DNA from: Bursaphelenchus xylophilus | Taxonomy: Eukaryota > Nematoda > Chromadorea > Rhabditida > Aphelenchoididae | Assembly: GCA_904066235.2 (NCBI GenBank) | Contig: CAJFCV020000003.1 | Coordinates: forward strand, 7,316,001 to 7,380,000 | Length of the DNA: 64,000 nucleotides | Direction: 5' to 3' | Shown here: positions 46,703 through 57,480 of the stretch, in pieces | How the letters are laid out: each line of letters starts with the position of its first letter | Position numbering within the stretch: the stretch's first letter is position 1 | Position numbers and translations under genes: made by a program | Notes under the pieces: generated by a model | The model's input: the letters and a program-made list of their open reading frames with translations, nothing else | The model's database searches: none | What the model was told of the DNA's origin: nothing

Positions 46703-49026
46703 ATGTCCGAAATCCAAGTACCTCCTTCAGAGGGCTTATCGTACAATGTCTTCACCGCGGAGGATGAGTACAATGAGAAGCTGGCACAAGCAGAAAATGC
46801 CGAGATGGTAAGTTTATTCGTTTTACGACGCTTCTTCATTACAATATAAATAAAATTTTTTGGCATTTTCAGATGGATAGAATGCGAGCTGCTGCTTGTG
46901 TACGCGAACTAACTGGTAATCTAACTCAGGAATATAACCCATCTGAAATCTTCTGCCATGTTCCGGGTCGACTGACCCTCCTGACCACCGGAACGAGGTA
47001 TCAGGTATCTCTGGGCGAAATAGAACGGAGAATCTACGGCCCGGAATGTCTGAATGCGTCTTTTTTGAGCGGTATATTGAGGAAGTAAGTGCTGATTGGG
47101 TTGTTTTTATTTATTTGTCAGGGCAAAGAACAAGAACGTAGGAAAAGAACTTCGGGATAAACTGTCCAGAAAAGGCCTGGAATTGCAACCTGGTCGCCGC
47201 AAATCAGCTTCTCCGACTTGTTTTACTGCACTGGTTGAGGCAGAAGCCCGGCAAATGGCCATTGACTTTGGGGATCTGATAAACACCTATTATCCGCAAG
47301 ATCATGCCGCTGCCTACCTTCTTGACAGTGTACCAAGTCAATATTCACAGGAGTCCGTCAGAAATGAGCTGATTGCAGCGAGAATGATCATCCGAAGACT
47401 TATCGACTTCCACATCAGGGAGGATATTGCAGCGCAGTATACTGAGTCAATGGACTTTCCTATGAGCGATTTCAGTAATGTAAGATTGTGTATTATTCAT
47501 TTTTGTTATGTAATTAGAAGTTCCTCTTGCGTTATAACAAAATTTCTTTTTCAGATGACCCATAAGTTTGGGAGCAAAGCGTTTAATTACGTAATGATTG
47601 CTATTGACCAAATTCTAGACACGGCTATGCGAACCAATATTAACCGAATTCCAGAGGAAGATATGCAGGGTGGAAGTGAATCTGCTCCTCAAATGACGAT
47701 GTCCTGCGTTCCAGTCAATGCCGATGAGGTAAGATATATATAATTTGTTGAACAACCTGCGGAGAGTGTCTGAAAAAGTAACCTTCTTTATTTTAGGTAA
47801 CTCAGAGTGGTGACCAAGGAAGTCCAGGTGCTCTTCCGAGTGTGAATTCGCAGGGACGTCAGAAAGTGAATGATTTTTCTCCAAAGTTTGGTCCTCTCCC
47901 TCGAGAGCCTGTTAGCCCTCAATGTCTACCCGCCTTCGGCCGTTCCCGAATTTTTGGCGATCCAGCAATCCAGAGAATGATGGCAAATCAATTTCACAAC
48001 ATTGACGAGCGAACTGGCGCCGTTTATTATTCAGGATCTCAAAATGCCTTTGCTATTCCTCGAGAAGCTCATAGCCAGACGAATAAGAGTCCGCCGACTG
48101 TTCGGCGATGTGAAAATATGAGAGCAGCGACTTCCATGAAGAAGGTCAACTCCAAAATGAACCAAAATGCGGAACAGCAACTTCAGAGAAAGAGGGCATT
48201 CTCCGAAAATGTCCATGAGATTACTTTCAAGAAATCTTTTTCGCTGAAAGCACCTGTTTCGCCTAAGTCTACCCAACTTGTTGTTCATCAACATCTACAT
48301 CGAGGACGAGATGGCTTTCGGTATATTAGAGAGTAAGTATTTTCTTTTGTTACAGTATTACTTCTTTTGTTGTTTTAGGCCGTACATTTTGCTGGAGGAT
48401 GGTGGTTTTCAATCAGCTCCGTCCACCGTCAACTTTTCTCCTCATTCAAGTTCATCTACCATCTGTTTGGGTGAATCCCCTGAAAAAGAGAGGTCGGACT
48501 CAAGAGCAACAACTGAGAGAAACAGTTTTAGTGTGGTTTGGAGAGGAATGGACCATTTGCCTGTGGAGAATGAAGCAAATCTTCCCGAGAGTTCGAAGGA
48601 AGTGCAAAGTTACGCCGATTTTGACTCGGAAAAAGACGGAGATGTGGAGGAGGGTGAGCAATCTACCGAAGTTCTGAACGATACTTCTCCGCTGCAGCCG
48701 GTGGAGTATCAAGAAAAAGAACAAACGTTGAATTCTCTCAAGTCCGATAATCCGGATGAGTCTCAACTTGTGGCCGATGCTTTCTTTGACCCTCTCGGAT
48801 TCGATGAAGAAGATCGGAACAACGAGAATCGAGAAAAGTCGTTGGAGTTTGAGCAGGAGTTGATAGAGAAGGTAATATTTTAGTTTTTATTCCGAGTATG
48901 TTTTCTTTTCAGGGCGGGGAGTCCCCTTTCTTGGACCGCGGAGAAATGGAACCGGGCATGGCCATAATGGAAAACAACTCTAGTCAGGAATTGCCAACGG
49001 CAGATTCGGAAATCTATTTTATGTGA
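46703..49026 (+). CDS. aptf: AP-2 family transcription factor
   Basis: Sequence-specific nuclear regulator that binds GC-rich palindromes as a dimer. Seven exons: 46703-46807, 46873-47084, 47122-47479, 47555-47728, 47797-48332, 48379-48871, 48913-49026; 663 residues. The AP-2 core starts near residue 55: [47 protein letters not shown], then the basic region and helix-span-helix ([42 protein letters not shown], and helices to about residue 260). The N-terminus is very short (about 50 residues), with no PPxY transactivation motif. Instead, a 390-residue Ser/Glu-rich, presumably disordered C-terminal tail follows; vertebrate AP-2 proteins are arranged the other way round. C. elegans has four paralogues (aptf-1 to -4); I cannot assign which. 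Upstream exons beyond 46703 cannot be excluded. Confidence 0.93.
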
Positions 49027-49855
49027 TACCTTCTATATTTTTCAATTTCCAAATTCCTTTTTTCTTTAGATTTTTTCAATTTTCTAGCATTTTCGGTTCT
49101 TTCAGGTTACCAGTTGCTCTTAATACTGTTTAACCAACCGGTTGATTTCTAATTTCTTTGCCTTTACCCTCCTAAATTTTTGGTTATCGTCTTTATTGAT
49201 GTCTCCAATTTATATTGTTTCAGGGTCTAGTCAATTAAAATTTAGTTTTTTTCCGGGTAAACCAAAGGACTTCTAGTCCCAAAACGTTACTAAAGTTCAA
49301 AAATATTTTTAATCTTTATTTCTCCATTCTCCAAATTTCTAATTACATATGTTAGTTTTGTTTAAGGTTGGTTATTATTTAACAGTGAATAAATTTCTAT
49401 GAAACTTGGGTGATGTAATCTTTTGCAATGTTGCTGATGGCGTCTCGGGTTATTTTTTCTTTGAGTAAGCAAAATTCTGCAAAGCTTTTTTGGGAGTTAC
49501 GTATTTTCTGAGGTATTACACTCGTCGGGTGCCTCCCTCCAAACACAAGAAAGAACCCGAATAAATAGTCAAATTTTTATGTGGATCCCATAATAATCCC
49601 GATGGATTCATGTTTTACGATAATATTTTTATTATGTTGTGTATAACCTCAAATGGAGTCATTTATGCTCATCTTCAGATGTGTTTTGTCGCTCCCGCTC
49701 CAAAGGGTGCTCGAGAGTTATTCCCAAGTAAATTGCGCAAATTTGTGTCAACGTGCCATTTTTGGAGGTCACGACCAGCATAATTTGCTTCCATCAGAAT
49801 CCTCGAATCGCCCTTTGTTTCAAAGTCATTCCCTTCGGAGTCGCTCTTCTACGAA
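49027..49855. other. intergenic region
   Basis: Contains the AP-2 3' untranslated region (AATAAA at 49388-49393 and another near 49555) and the upstream region of the secreted Ser/Thr-rich gene. A CATCTTCAG acceptor-like site lies near 49678. Confidence 0.55.
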
Positions 49856-52087
49856 ATGGTGTGGTTACTATCATTTTCGTTTTACTCATTATTACGAATA
49901 TGTGTGGATGGACAAGAAGCCGTTACCGTCAAGCACACAGACTATTTCCTCAATCAACCGGTCGATGGGGACTTCTCAATTATTGATGAATATCATAAGC
50001 AAGTTGCCCATCTACCACCTAATCAGTTTGCGGATCAAAGTCTTCTTACCTTCCCGTCTCAGAATCTTTTGGATCTTCAGTCACCGACTCAGGGACTCTT
50101 GAATGTCCCCATGCACAATCTTCTGAACATGCAGGCTCCTCTCCACACTTACGCATACTTCTCTGAACCAGGTGCTCCAAGTCTTAATTCGTATCCTGGA
50201 TTGGCCTATTATCTTGGGCAATACGGCCAAGAGAAGGAGCCGGCTCCATCCCCCCATCTGGAAGCGAAATTGCGAAGTTATCAATTGATGAAGCCATTGC
50301 CGGTGGCTGATGACGAAGATGTAAAACCGAGTATTCCTCCTGTCAAACATCCGGTAAGTGTTTACTTTTTGTTAGGATATTGAATCCGAATCATTGCAAC
50401 TGTTTTTATTTCCAGAGAAGGCGAATATACCAGACCCAGGAGAAAGTGAATACAATTACTTTGCCTCAAAGTTCATATCAAGTTCGAACCCCAACCAATA
50501 TGAAGCTTGAAGGAAGTTATGGAGAACCCATCAGACCGATAGTATCAGTTGGAGGGAGACCGACCATACACGATCCCAATGACAGTATTCAAATTCAAAC
50601 GGGAATGGCTCGAGTTATGATTGGGAGAAAGCCGACGACAACCCCGCCATCAATAGATAGGATGAGTCCTAAAACTGATGGGAAAGATCCTTTTGGAATG
50701 ACGGATGAAGAATATCAAGAGTTTATTCCAACGATTGCTGTTGAACCAGCCAGCGAAGAAAACGAAGAACCCGAGAACTTGGCGGAAGACGAGGGAACAA
50801 CCAAACTGCCTTCACTTTTGGAAAGCTTGTCAACGGCGTCAGTTTGTAAGTATAAGAAATTACGTCATAATGATTTTAGTTACCGAGAGTCCGATCGGTA
50901 ATACTGGCAAAGAAAGACAGGCGGAACTGACTGCCAAAACGTCTAGATCAAGTTCGGTGTCTGCGGTGTCAAGCACGTCTGCAACAGTTTCTTCTTCTCT
51001 TGTTTCATCAACAACGATCTCCACAACAAGCCATCCAACTTCGACGAGGAGTCCGGGGCTAGAGAAAATAGAGAATATACGTGAGATTCTTACTGTAACA
51101 GACGAATACGAAGTCATTGATAAAAAGCAATCAGAGGTGAACAACAGAAGGACTACTGTAACAGAGAGAGCAAAACCGACAGCTCCAGTCATTGAGATTA
51201 CCTCTCAATCTACCGCTGTAATAAGTACGGTAACATCTGCTACTGCGACCGCCGCAAGCAAAAAACCTACCCAAAAAAAAATTAGGAAAGCTCCAACTCT
51301 TCTGCCTTCAACCTTGGCCGCATCTTCAACATCGTCATCAACTACCTTTTCAGCGAAAAATACAACTCCGAAGACAACTTCCAAGACGATTGTTGCGACC
51401 GCACCTGCTGGAAAAACAAATAAGGGGCCTGCAACGACAACTACCACTCCTTCGAATAAGCGGTTTTCCACTGAAAGCAATGAGTCGTCTTTTGCTCCAT
51501 CGAATGAAATTCCGGAGGAAGAGACGGACAACGTCGAGGTCAACATGCAAGTGAGAACTACTGTAACAGAGACGAGGGGCACCACGACACCAGCAACAAC
51601 AACTGCAGGTATCAAAACAACACCGGGCTCTAATGCAGAGACGGCGAAAAAATCTAAGACTGATGTGTCTCGTCGAGAAACTCCAGAAGTTGTAACTGCA
51701 CCAACAAAGACAGTGAATGGATCTGAATTAATGATGGATATAACAGTTACTGCGAGTCGACTGTCTACACCCACGACAATTACTACCAAGATAATCGAGT
51801 CGACTACAGTTCCACCTGAAACTTCATCATCAAAACCTAAAATTGCAACTACAACGGCAAAAACAGATACTTCACCAACTTATAAATCATATAAAATGGA
51901 GAGGTTGAGTATTTGGGAAATCTTGGAACATAAGAAGAACGATCAGACTGAACTCTCGCAAGATGATACTGACGAGGAGGTTCTGCAACGCCTAGATGAT
52001 CTGAATTCGACGGACGAAACGACGGCCATCGACCACAAACTCAAAAGGTTCCAAACGATGGCACCCAATGTATTGTTTGGGTTGTAA
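49856..52087 (+). CDS. secreted Ser/Thr-rich (mucin-like) protein
   Basis: Three exons (49856-50353, 50416-50845, 50880-52087) give 711 residues. The N-terminus MVWLLSFSFYSLLRICVDGQ is a signal peptide with likely cleavage after VDG, so the product enters the secretory pathway. Residues about 50-85 hold near-repeats of the type LLTFPSQNLLDLQSPTQGLL / NVPMHNLLNMQAP. A dibasic KHPRRR site (about 165-171) could be cut by furin-type proteases. The C-terminal 400 residues are Thr/Ser/Ala/Pro-rich (TTTTTPSN, TTTPATTTAG), typical of dense O-glycosylation, and end in an acidic helix (SIWEILEHKKND...). No transmembrane segment or known domain is seen. A cuticle, matrix or proprotein role is possible but unproven. 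The 34-nt second intron is among the shortest here. Confidence 0.8.
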
Positions 52088-52141
52088 ACTGCCTCGACTT
52101 GAAGTTATTGCGGGTCAAAAGGTTACTGTATAATATAATTT

Positions 52142-52147
52142 AATAAA
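52142..52147 (+). terminator. poly(A) signal AATAAA of the mucin-like gene
   Basis: Canonical hexamer 54 nt after the stop codon. Confidence 0.7.
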
Positions 52148-52557
52148 TGATGTTCTGCATTTGAATACCCAAACGTAGACATGGCTCAAGGCGTCCAATT
52201 TTTTTCTGATTTTAATAATTTGAGGTCATCACAAGTCTTAAAAAAAGTGGTTTCCCAGCTGTCAATATTGCATGTTTTTTAGGTTACTGTTAGGTTTCCA
52301 ACCTGTCAGAATTTTTCATTCGCCGGGTTGGTCCTAAAATCGTCATGGATAATATTCGAAAAAAATCAAAGAACCGTCAAAAACTGTATGATTCTTCAAT
52401 CACTCAGTTTCTTATTCAGCGATTAATGCTGAACATTTTATACCAAAAATTGGTATAAAAGTCGGGCCCGGCCCCCAGCCAGTCTAGTCTGCCCAAATGT
52501 GTGGTAATGAAAAATGAGAAGCGAAACTTGCATGTATACATTGAACAAAGTCATCAG

Positions 52558-52570
52558 AAATGCATTAATG
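52558..52570 (+). promoter_or_regulatory. candidate POU/LIM-homeodomain site of the touch-channel gene
   Basis: AAATGCATTAATG, 117-129 bp before the ATG, combines the AAATGCAT core bound by UNC-86/MEC-3 in C. elegans touch-neuron genes with a TAAT homeodomain core. Inference from known regulation of mec-4 and mec-7; one such short match could be chance. Confidence 0.45.
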
Positions 52571-52679
52571 GACGCGGAAGGGACGATATGCGGGGGAATT
52601 CCTTGTGGAGACTGCAAGAATTATATTCTTCTGGACTTGGAGTGCTTTTGAATAGGGTGGACAGAACTCTCGAAATTTT

Positions 52680-52686
52680 CATCAGA
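52680..52686 (+). other. trans-splice acceptor of the degenerin gene
   Basis: TTTTCATCAG ends at 52685, and the exon begins one base before the ATG at 52687. This fits SL1 trans-splicing and decides the start codon. Confidence 0.6.
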
Positions 52687-55543
52687 ATGTCATGGATTCG
52701 ATCGATAAAGCAATCAGAACTGCTAAAGGACCGAGATGCATACATGAAGAGAGTTTATGGAGATCCCTTGAGTAATTGGAAGGTGAATCCAATGACTACT
52801 CCAGTAAATATGTTTACAGGTGGCGGAGAAGGCCAAGTTTATGACGGAGAGAGAATATTGGGATGATTTCCGATATGGTCAATGCTTCGACAGTGTGGAA
52901 TCAGCTGTTCAGGCAAGTCCGTGATATGCCAGAATGTAATCTTTTCATATTTTAGTGTGAAATTATCCATGGGGAATTTGATCCTAAACAGCTACCGTAT
53001 GAGAAATACATGCAATGGCATTTTCGCGAATTTTGCGACAAGACGACTGCTCATGGCATACCAATGATTGGACAAGCACCCAATCGATACTATAGGTAAA
53101 TCTCATCAAGTCGTTTTTTAGTTTAGGACAATATGGATAACCCTCTTCCTTGGCTGCATGATCATGTTGTACCAAAATGCTCGTTCAGTTATTGACAAGT
53201 ACAATCGAAACGAGAAGATTGTCGATATCGAATTGAAATTTGGTCAGTGACTTTCCTGATATTATAGGTCTTGAAAGTTTAGATACTGCTCCATTCCCAG
53301 CAATCACTGTTTGTAATTTGAATCCATACAAAGCTTCGATGGCTAAGGATATTGACTTGATCAAACGGACTTTGACTGCCTTTGATGGAGCCATGGACAA
53401 AGCTGGAAGGGAAGAGACAGAAGCCAAGAGAACGAAGAGGGCATCTCACAATTCATCTTCAGTTTTCGAACCAGGGTACTCTAAGTGTCAATGCACTGGA
53501 TTGGAAACATCCGAGGAGGAGGGGGACATTGTGTCGGCTGAGAAAGGGGAATGTGAAGGAGAGAAATTTAAATGGGAGAAACCGGGAGGAAGTGATGATA
53601 AATGTATTTGTGCCTTTGATCGGGCTACAAATGATGCTTGGCCATGCTATTTGTCGAATAAATGGACTCAAGAGGTGTGTGCGTCTTGTGATGAAAGAGC
53701 ATTTTGTAGGAAATGTAAGTTCGTTGTTGCAGTACCTTATTTTAATTATAGCGCTGTTGTCCTCAAATTCTTCTGATGGGCGGGCTTGCATTTGTGCTCC
53801 ATCTGGAGAATTTTGTATGGCTTATGATGGGATTGCTGAGATCCTTCAAATCTGGAAATATCTGAATGGAGAAGCAGAGGAAGAGGCGCAATTCATCGAA
53901 GCCATGGGATTCAAAGTAAGGTATCCCAGGAATGAGCAAGCTCCAATAATTTCAGGATATGAAAGATGAAGTCGCCATTGTCACCAAGGCTAAAGAAAAT
54001 ATTATTTTTGCAATGTCCACACTCTCAGTGAAAGAAAGAATGTTGCTATCCAACAGCAAACGAGAGCTTTTGCATAAATGTTCCTTCAATGGACAAGCTT
54101 GCGACATCGACAATGACTTTATAACTCGCGTCGATCCAATATTTGGCTCTTGTTTTACTTACAATCATGACAGGTATTATCTGTAATATAACTGTAATTC
54201 TTGTGATCACAGTTATAATACTTGTTTCAGAAACAAGAGTCTAACTTCAGTTCGAGCAGGCCCAATGTACGGTCTTCGTATGCTGGTTTACGTTAATTCT
54301 TCGGATTATATGCCAACTACAGAAGCGACAGGAGTCAGATTGACTATCCATGACAAGGATCAGTTCCCATTCCCGGATACTTTCGGATTTTCCGCTCCAA
54401 CTGGATTCGTTTCATCATTCGGTCTTCGTTTGGTAAGTCTGGGTTGCATTATGGACCCATTGATACGAACTTTTACGTTCATTTAAACATCGAGAGTCTA
54501 GTCGACATAATTTGAACACTCAATTCTCCACAAACAATTTAAATTTATGAAATCAAGTGCCTTTAAATTGCGTGCACAGTGCAACCACAGAAGTTTCCAT
54601 TGTATGGACACCTTCCGCAATTCCCGGCCCTTTGATTGTGGCCTAATTTCAATGTGCCAATACTGAAGCACTAAACTAGAACTTAAATTTGAAATGTATT
54701 TTAGCGTCGGATGAGCCGTTTACCAGCACCTTATGGAGATTGTGTTATGGATGCGGGAGCAGCTTCCTCGACTGCTTACATCTACGAGGATTACGCATAT
54801 TCTGTGGAGGTACCGGTATCTTCAAAGTGTAATCATTTTGTCTACAGGGTTGTTATCGGTCTTGTTTCCAACAGAGAATGTTAGATGAATGTGGTTGCGG
54901 TGATCCTCGATTCCCTGTCCCTCACGGGCATAAACATTGTCGTGCCGCTGATTCCAATGCCCGTAAATTGAGTGACCGATTTTATAACACTTTTTGAGGT
55001 AAATGTTTGGAGGCAAAATTGCAAGAAATGGGAGGCCATCAAGGGAACAGTAGTATGGCTTGTCACTGTGCCCAACCGTGCCGTCAATCAATCTATTCAG
55101 TCACTTATTCTCCGGCTCGATGGCCTTCAAAGTCCTTACAGATTCAGATTGGAGTTTGCAACAACACGCCAGCTGAATGTACAAAGCATTACAAGTAGGC
55201 ACTTTATTGTTTCAAATTGAGTGACATCATTTGCGTGTTTTTCAGAGACAACGGCGCCATGTTAGAAGTATTCTACGAACAGCTCAACTTCGAAATGCTC
55301 ACGGAATCTGAGGCTTATGGGGTAAGAACGGTGTACATTTTATGGTGATACCAATTATTTTAGTTGGTAAACTTACTGGCAGACTTTGGAGGACAATTGG
55401 GTTTATGGTGTGGAATCAGCTTCTTGACCTGCTGCGAATTTGTATTCTTATTCTTTGAGACAATGTACATGTCCATACAGCACCAATTGCTCTTACGGCA
55501 GCAAAGAAGAGAAGAAAAAGAGAAAGAGCGCATTTTGTACTGA
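52687..55543 (+). CDS. mec-4: DEG/ENaC mechanosensory channel subunit, MEC-4-like degenerin
   Basis: Amiloride-type sodium channel subunit of touch neurons. Thirteen exons: 52687-52782, 52820-52912, 52956-53095, 53127-53242, 53283-53714, 53752-53915, 53956-54173, 54231-54432, 54705-54809, 54848-54962, 54999-55194, 55246-55321, 55364-55543; 710 residues. Cytoplasmic N-terminus with the gating HG motif (AHGIPM, about 97); TM1 about 110-130 ([13 protein letters not shown]); post-TM1 [17 protein letters not shown]. The large Cys-rich ectodomain follows, with [19 protein letters not shown] and GDCVMDAG...[13 protein letters not shown]. Pre-TM2 carries the degenerin alanine ([12 protein letters not shown]) and the selectivity filter GIS; TM2 is [16 protein letters not shown]. 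Charged tail. N-terminal, ectodomain and TM2 segments are closest to MEC-4 rather than MEC-10. The acidic ectodomain insert is shorter than in MEC-4 (768 aa). Intron 2 starts GC, and intron 10 ends GAG. Confidence 0.93.
52913..52955 (+). other. GC-AG intron in the degenerin gene
   Basis: The border CAG|GCAAGT...CATATTTTAG|TGT gives an unbroken MEC-4-like reading ([15 protein letters not shown]). GCAAGT is the usual donor of the rare GC-AG class. Confidence 0.8.
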
Positions 55544-55577
55544 CTAATAGCTGTAAATTTAGTAGAAAATTACTGTA

Positions 55578-55583
55578 AATAAA
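55578..55583 (+). terminator. poly(A) signal AATAAA of the degenerin gene
   Basis: Hexamer 34 nt after the stop codon. An acceptor (GACTTTCAG) follows 28 nt later, which fits 3' end formation coupled to trans-splicing of a downstream operon gene. Confidence 0.65.
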
Positions 55584-55602
55584 TTGCAGTTTTAATGGGC
55601 AT

Positions 55603-55611
55603 GACTTTCAG
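55603..55611 (+). other. trans-splice acceptor between degenerin and MH1 genes
   Basis: GACTTTCAG at 55603-55611, 28 nt after the degenerin poly(A) signal. Spacing suggests an operon with SL2-type trans-splicing of the MH1 message. Confidence 0.5.
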
Positions 55612-55735
55612 CTCTGCTGATTGTTCCGCCCGCCAGTTTGGAGGGAAATTCGATTAACGGATTACGAATCGGAAATAAGGAAAGAGCGAGCAAGGAAATC
55701 TCTTGACCATAATTGTTTTATATTAAGATCTAAAT

Positions 55736-56370
55736 ATGTTCACCCTGCCAAAAAGAGATTATTATTATTCGTTAGTGCCGGATATCGGTTGGCCACAGGA
55801 TGAGCTACCTCCAATGGCACCTCAGGACTCGATACCAAAAATTGTAAACTATCTATTTAGCCATGTTGTTGTAAGTCATCCTTTCTGTAATATTTGTTTT
55901 TTTAGGTAATTCCAAATAGATTGGCGTTAAAGACCCTTGAAGGTATGTGTAAGCGAATTCAGAGCGATGAACAGACCCGAGATACTCAACTAAACAACCT
56001 GATCAACCATGTGACGTTGCAGAATCGATTGTCTTCGCCTTGTATTAATGTCCGAAAGACGCGAGATGGACGGATCCAGGTGAATTGGAACGTTTCTGTA
56101 AGCTATTTTACAGGTTGGAGGAGCCAAATACCACATGTCCACAGTTCTTATCCGATTATTTTGTTATCCAGGAGTGGAAAAAGAGAATCTAATAGAAAGC
56201 GAGGAACATTCGAGAATTCAAGGGACAAATGTAAGAGAATAGCGCGCAATACATACGAATCATAGTATATATGCGTGAACCCCGATCATTATTCCGTGAG
56301 AGATTACAGCCAACCAGTCTACCCAGTCTCCGTAGATTATTCCATCAAAAAACGTCCTCGATTTCCTTGA
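55736..56370 (+). CDS. MH1-only SMAD-like protein
   Basis: Four exons (55736-55870, 55906-56079, 56114-56230, 56266-56370) give 176 residues. The centre and C-terminus form an MH1 DNA-binding domain. C-x-x-x-R-K-T-x-DGRIQV (residues 91-104) equals the beta-hairpin region of SMADs (CxxIPRSLDGRLQV), then a VLIRLFCYPG strand. ICVNPDHY (144-151) is the zinc motif with Cys145 and His150. Of the four SMAD zinc ligands, Cys91, Cys145 and His150 are present; the remaining Cys is replaced by an EEHS segment, where His may substitute. No MH2 domain follows: the frame stops 20 residues after the MH1, and an AATAAA lies 6 nt after the stop. So it could bind DNA but not form SMAD trimers or be receptor-phosphorylated. 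The ATG is the first after a trans-splice-type acceptor at 55611, 68 nt behind the degenerin stop. Confidence 0.8.
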
Positions 56371-56375
56371 GAAAC

Positions 56376-56381
56376 AATAAA
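56376..56381 (+). terminator. poly(A) signal AATAAA of the MH1 gene
   Basis: Hexamer 5 nt after the TGA stop. It confirms that the gene ends after the MH1 domain. Confidence 0.75.
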
Positions 56382-56510
56382 AGTTATTAACTTTACTTGA
56401 TCACATTCGGGATTTATATTATGAATATAATATTGTAATCTATTCTAATTCATGTTTAACGAGATCACTGGCAGCTGAGAGGGTTTAAAATCATGCGGAA
56501 ACGACAACGG

Positions 56511-57480
56511 TTACGCAATAAAAGTAGGTGCCCTGAGGTCATCCAATTCCAGATTCCGATGAGTACTTCGTTCCGGAGTGTATTCTCTCTTGGGAACCGA
56601 CCATGGAACGAGCGAAGTGTATTCATGCCGACAGTTATATAAATGATATGCATTCTGAATTATGACTGCGGAGATGTAGAGAAACAGGAGAATACACCAG
56701 GATTTCATTCCCAATCCGAAATGGGCCTGAAGGAAACTTACTTTAGAAAAAGATTAACTCACCTCAAAGAAGTATCTACTCGACTGGATGTAGGCGTAAG
56801 TCTCGGTGCACACAGCAATAACGATAATCATATAGAACATCACTAAAAATATAAGTTGCACACCGAATCTATTGCTCACCGATAAACCCGGCCAACACCC
56901 AAGAAAACACTTTGAGGTAAAAGATCCCATTCTCCGTCTGTTTCTGCCGACAACACATCATCAATGAGATCACAAGATCGGCTGCATAAACAGCAAATAG
57001 CATGATGGCGACATAATATGCTGCCCAGAGAACTAAAAGGATGTCTTATATGCCGCTTGAAGTAATCGATGACTTACATCCGCCGGGAAGCGTGACATCT
57101 TCATGGTTTAAATTAAACCTCGACCAGTACTCGATCCACCCTTTGTCAATGTTATCGCGGTATGTCCATCGCTGACACTGAATATCCCGGCTTTGTTGTG
57201 TATTTATTGCACAATCACTATGGGCAATCCCCCTCTAAAATCATCCTCAGATAGATATTGTTACTTGTTCTAAAAATGAAAAAAGAAAAGAAATCCTTAC
57301 CACAAATTCATAAGTATCATTCCCTGAGGTCAATTGGATCCATTGATGGTAATGTGTGTCCACAACTGTACATACAAAAGCGACTAACTTGAAGAAAAAA
57401 GATATTGAAAGCGTCCAAAATACAATCTGGTCTTGAACTGAAGCACTCTGCACGGACTGTGTGTCATCATCATCAGGCAT
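56511..57480 (-). CDS. four-transmembrane protein, unrecognised (261 aa)
   Basis: Minus-strand exons 57301-57480, 57078-57234, 56880-57032, 56763-56842 and 56511-56726 join without frame breaks. The N-terminus is acidic and cytoplasm-like (MPDDDDTQSVQSAS). Helix 1 is VFWTLSISFFFKLVAFVCTV. A loop of about 75 residues follows with two cysteines and YWSRFNLN, likely extracellular and disulfide-bonded. Helices 2-4 are LWAAYYVAIMLFAVYAADLV, VFSWVLAGFIGVMFYMIIVIAV and SWCILLFLYISAVIIQ. A 50-residue tail ends the protein. The layout (two cysteines in the first loop, short second loop) is like tetraspanin/claudin-type proteins, but neither CCG nor the claudin W-GLW-C-C motif is present. I do not recognise it. 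It converges on the MH1 gene (141 bp between stops). Confidence 0.75.

Larger units (their letters stand above)
52088..52686. other. upstream region of the degenerin gene
   Basis: 600 bp between the mucin-like stop and the degenerin ATG. The sequence is open on the plus strand from 52507 into the degenerin frame. The homology to MEC-4 starts at the Met of 52687, and an acceptor lies directly before it, so I treat the upstream part as promoter or outron. It contains TATAAAA at 52454-52460 (inside the dyad TACCAAAAATTGGTA) and an AAATGCATTAATG element. Confidence 0.55.

Noticed and set aside
51205..51789. 194-codon minus-strand frame
   Set aside because: Shadow of the Thr/Ser-rich exon: ACN and TCN codons read backward give endless Val/Gly/Ser codons without stops.
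52507..52686. Upstream in-frame extension of the degenerin
   Set aside because: Open but not similar to any degenerin N-terminus; homology to MEC-4 begins at the Met of 52687, just after an acceptor.
53243..53267. 25-nt intron in the degenerin gene
   Set aside because: Too short to splice; extending to the next acceptor (53282) gives a 40-nt intron and restores the conserved KFDTAPFPA sequence.
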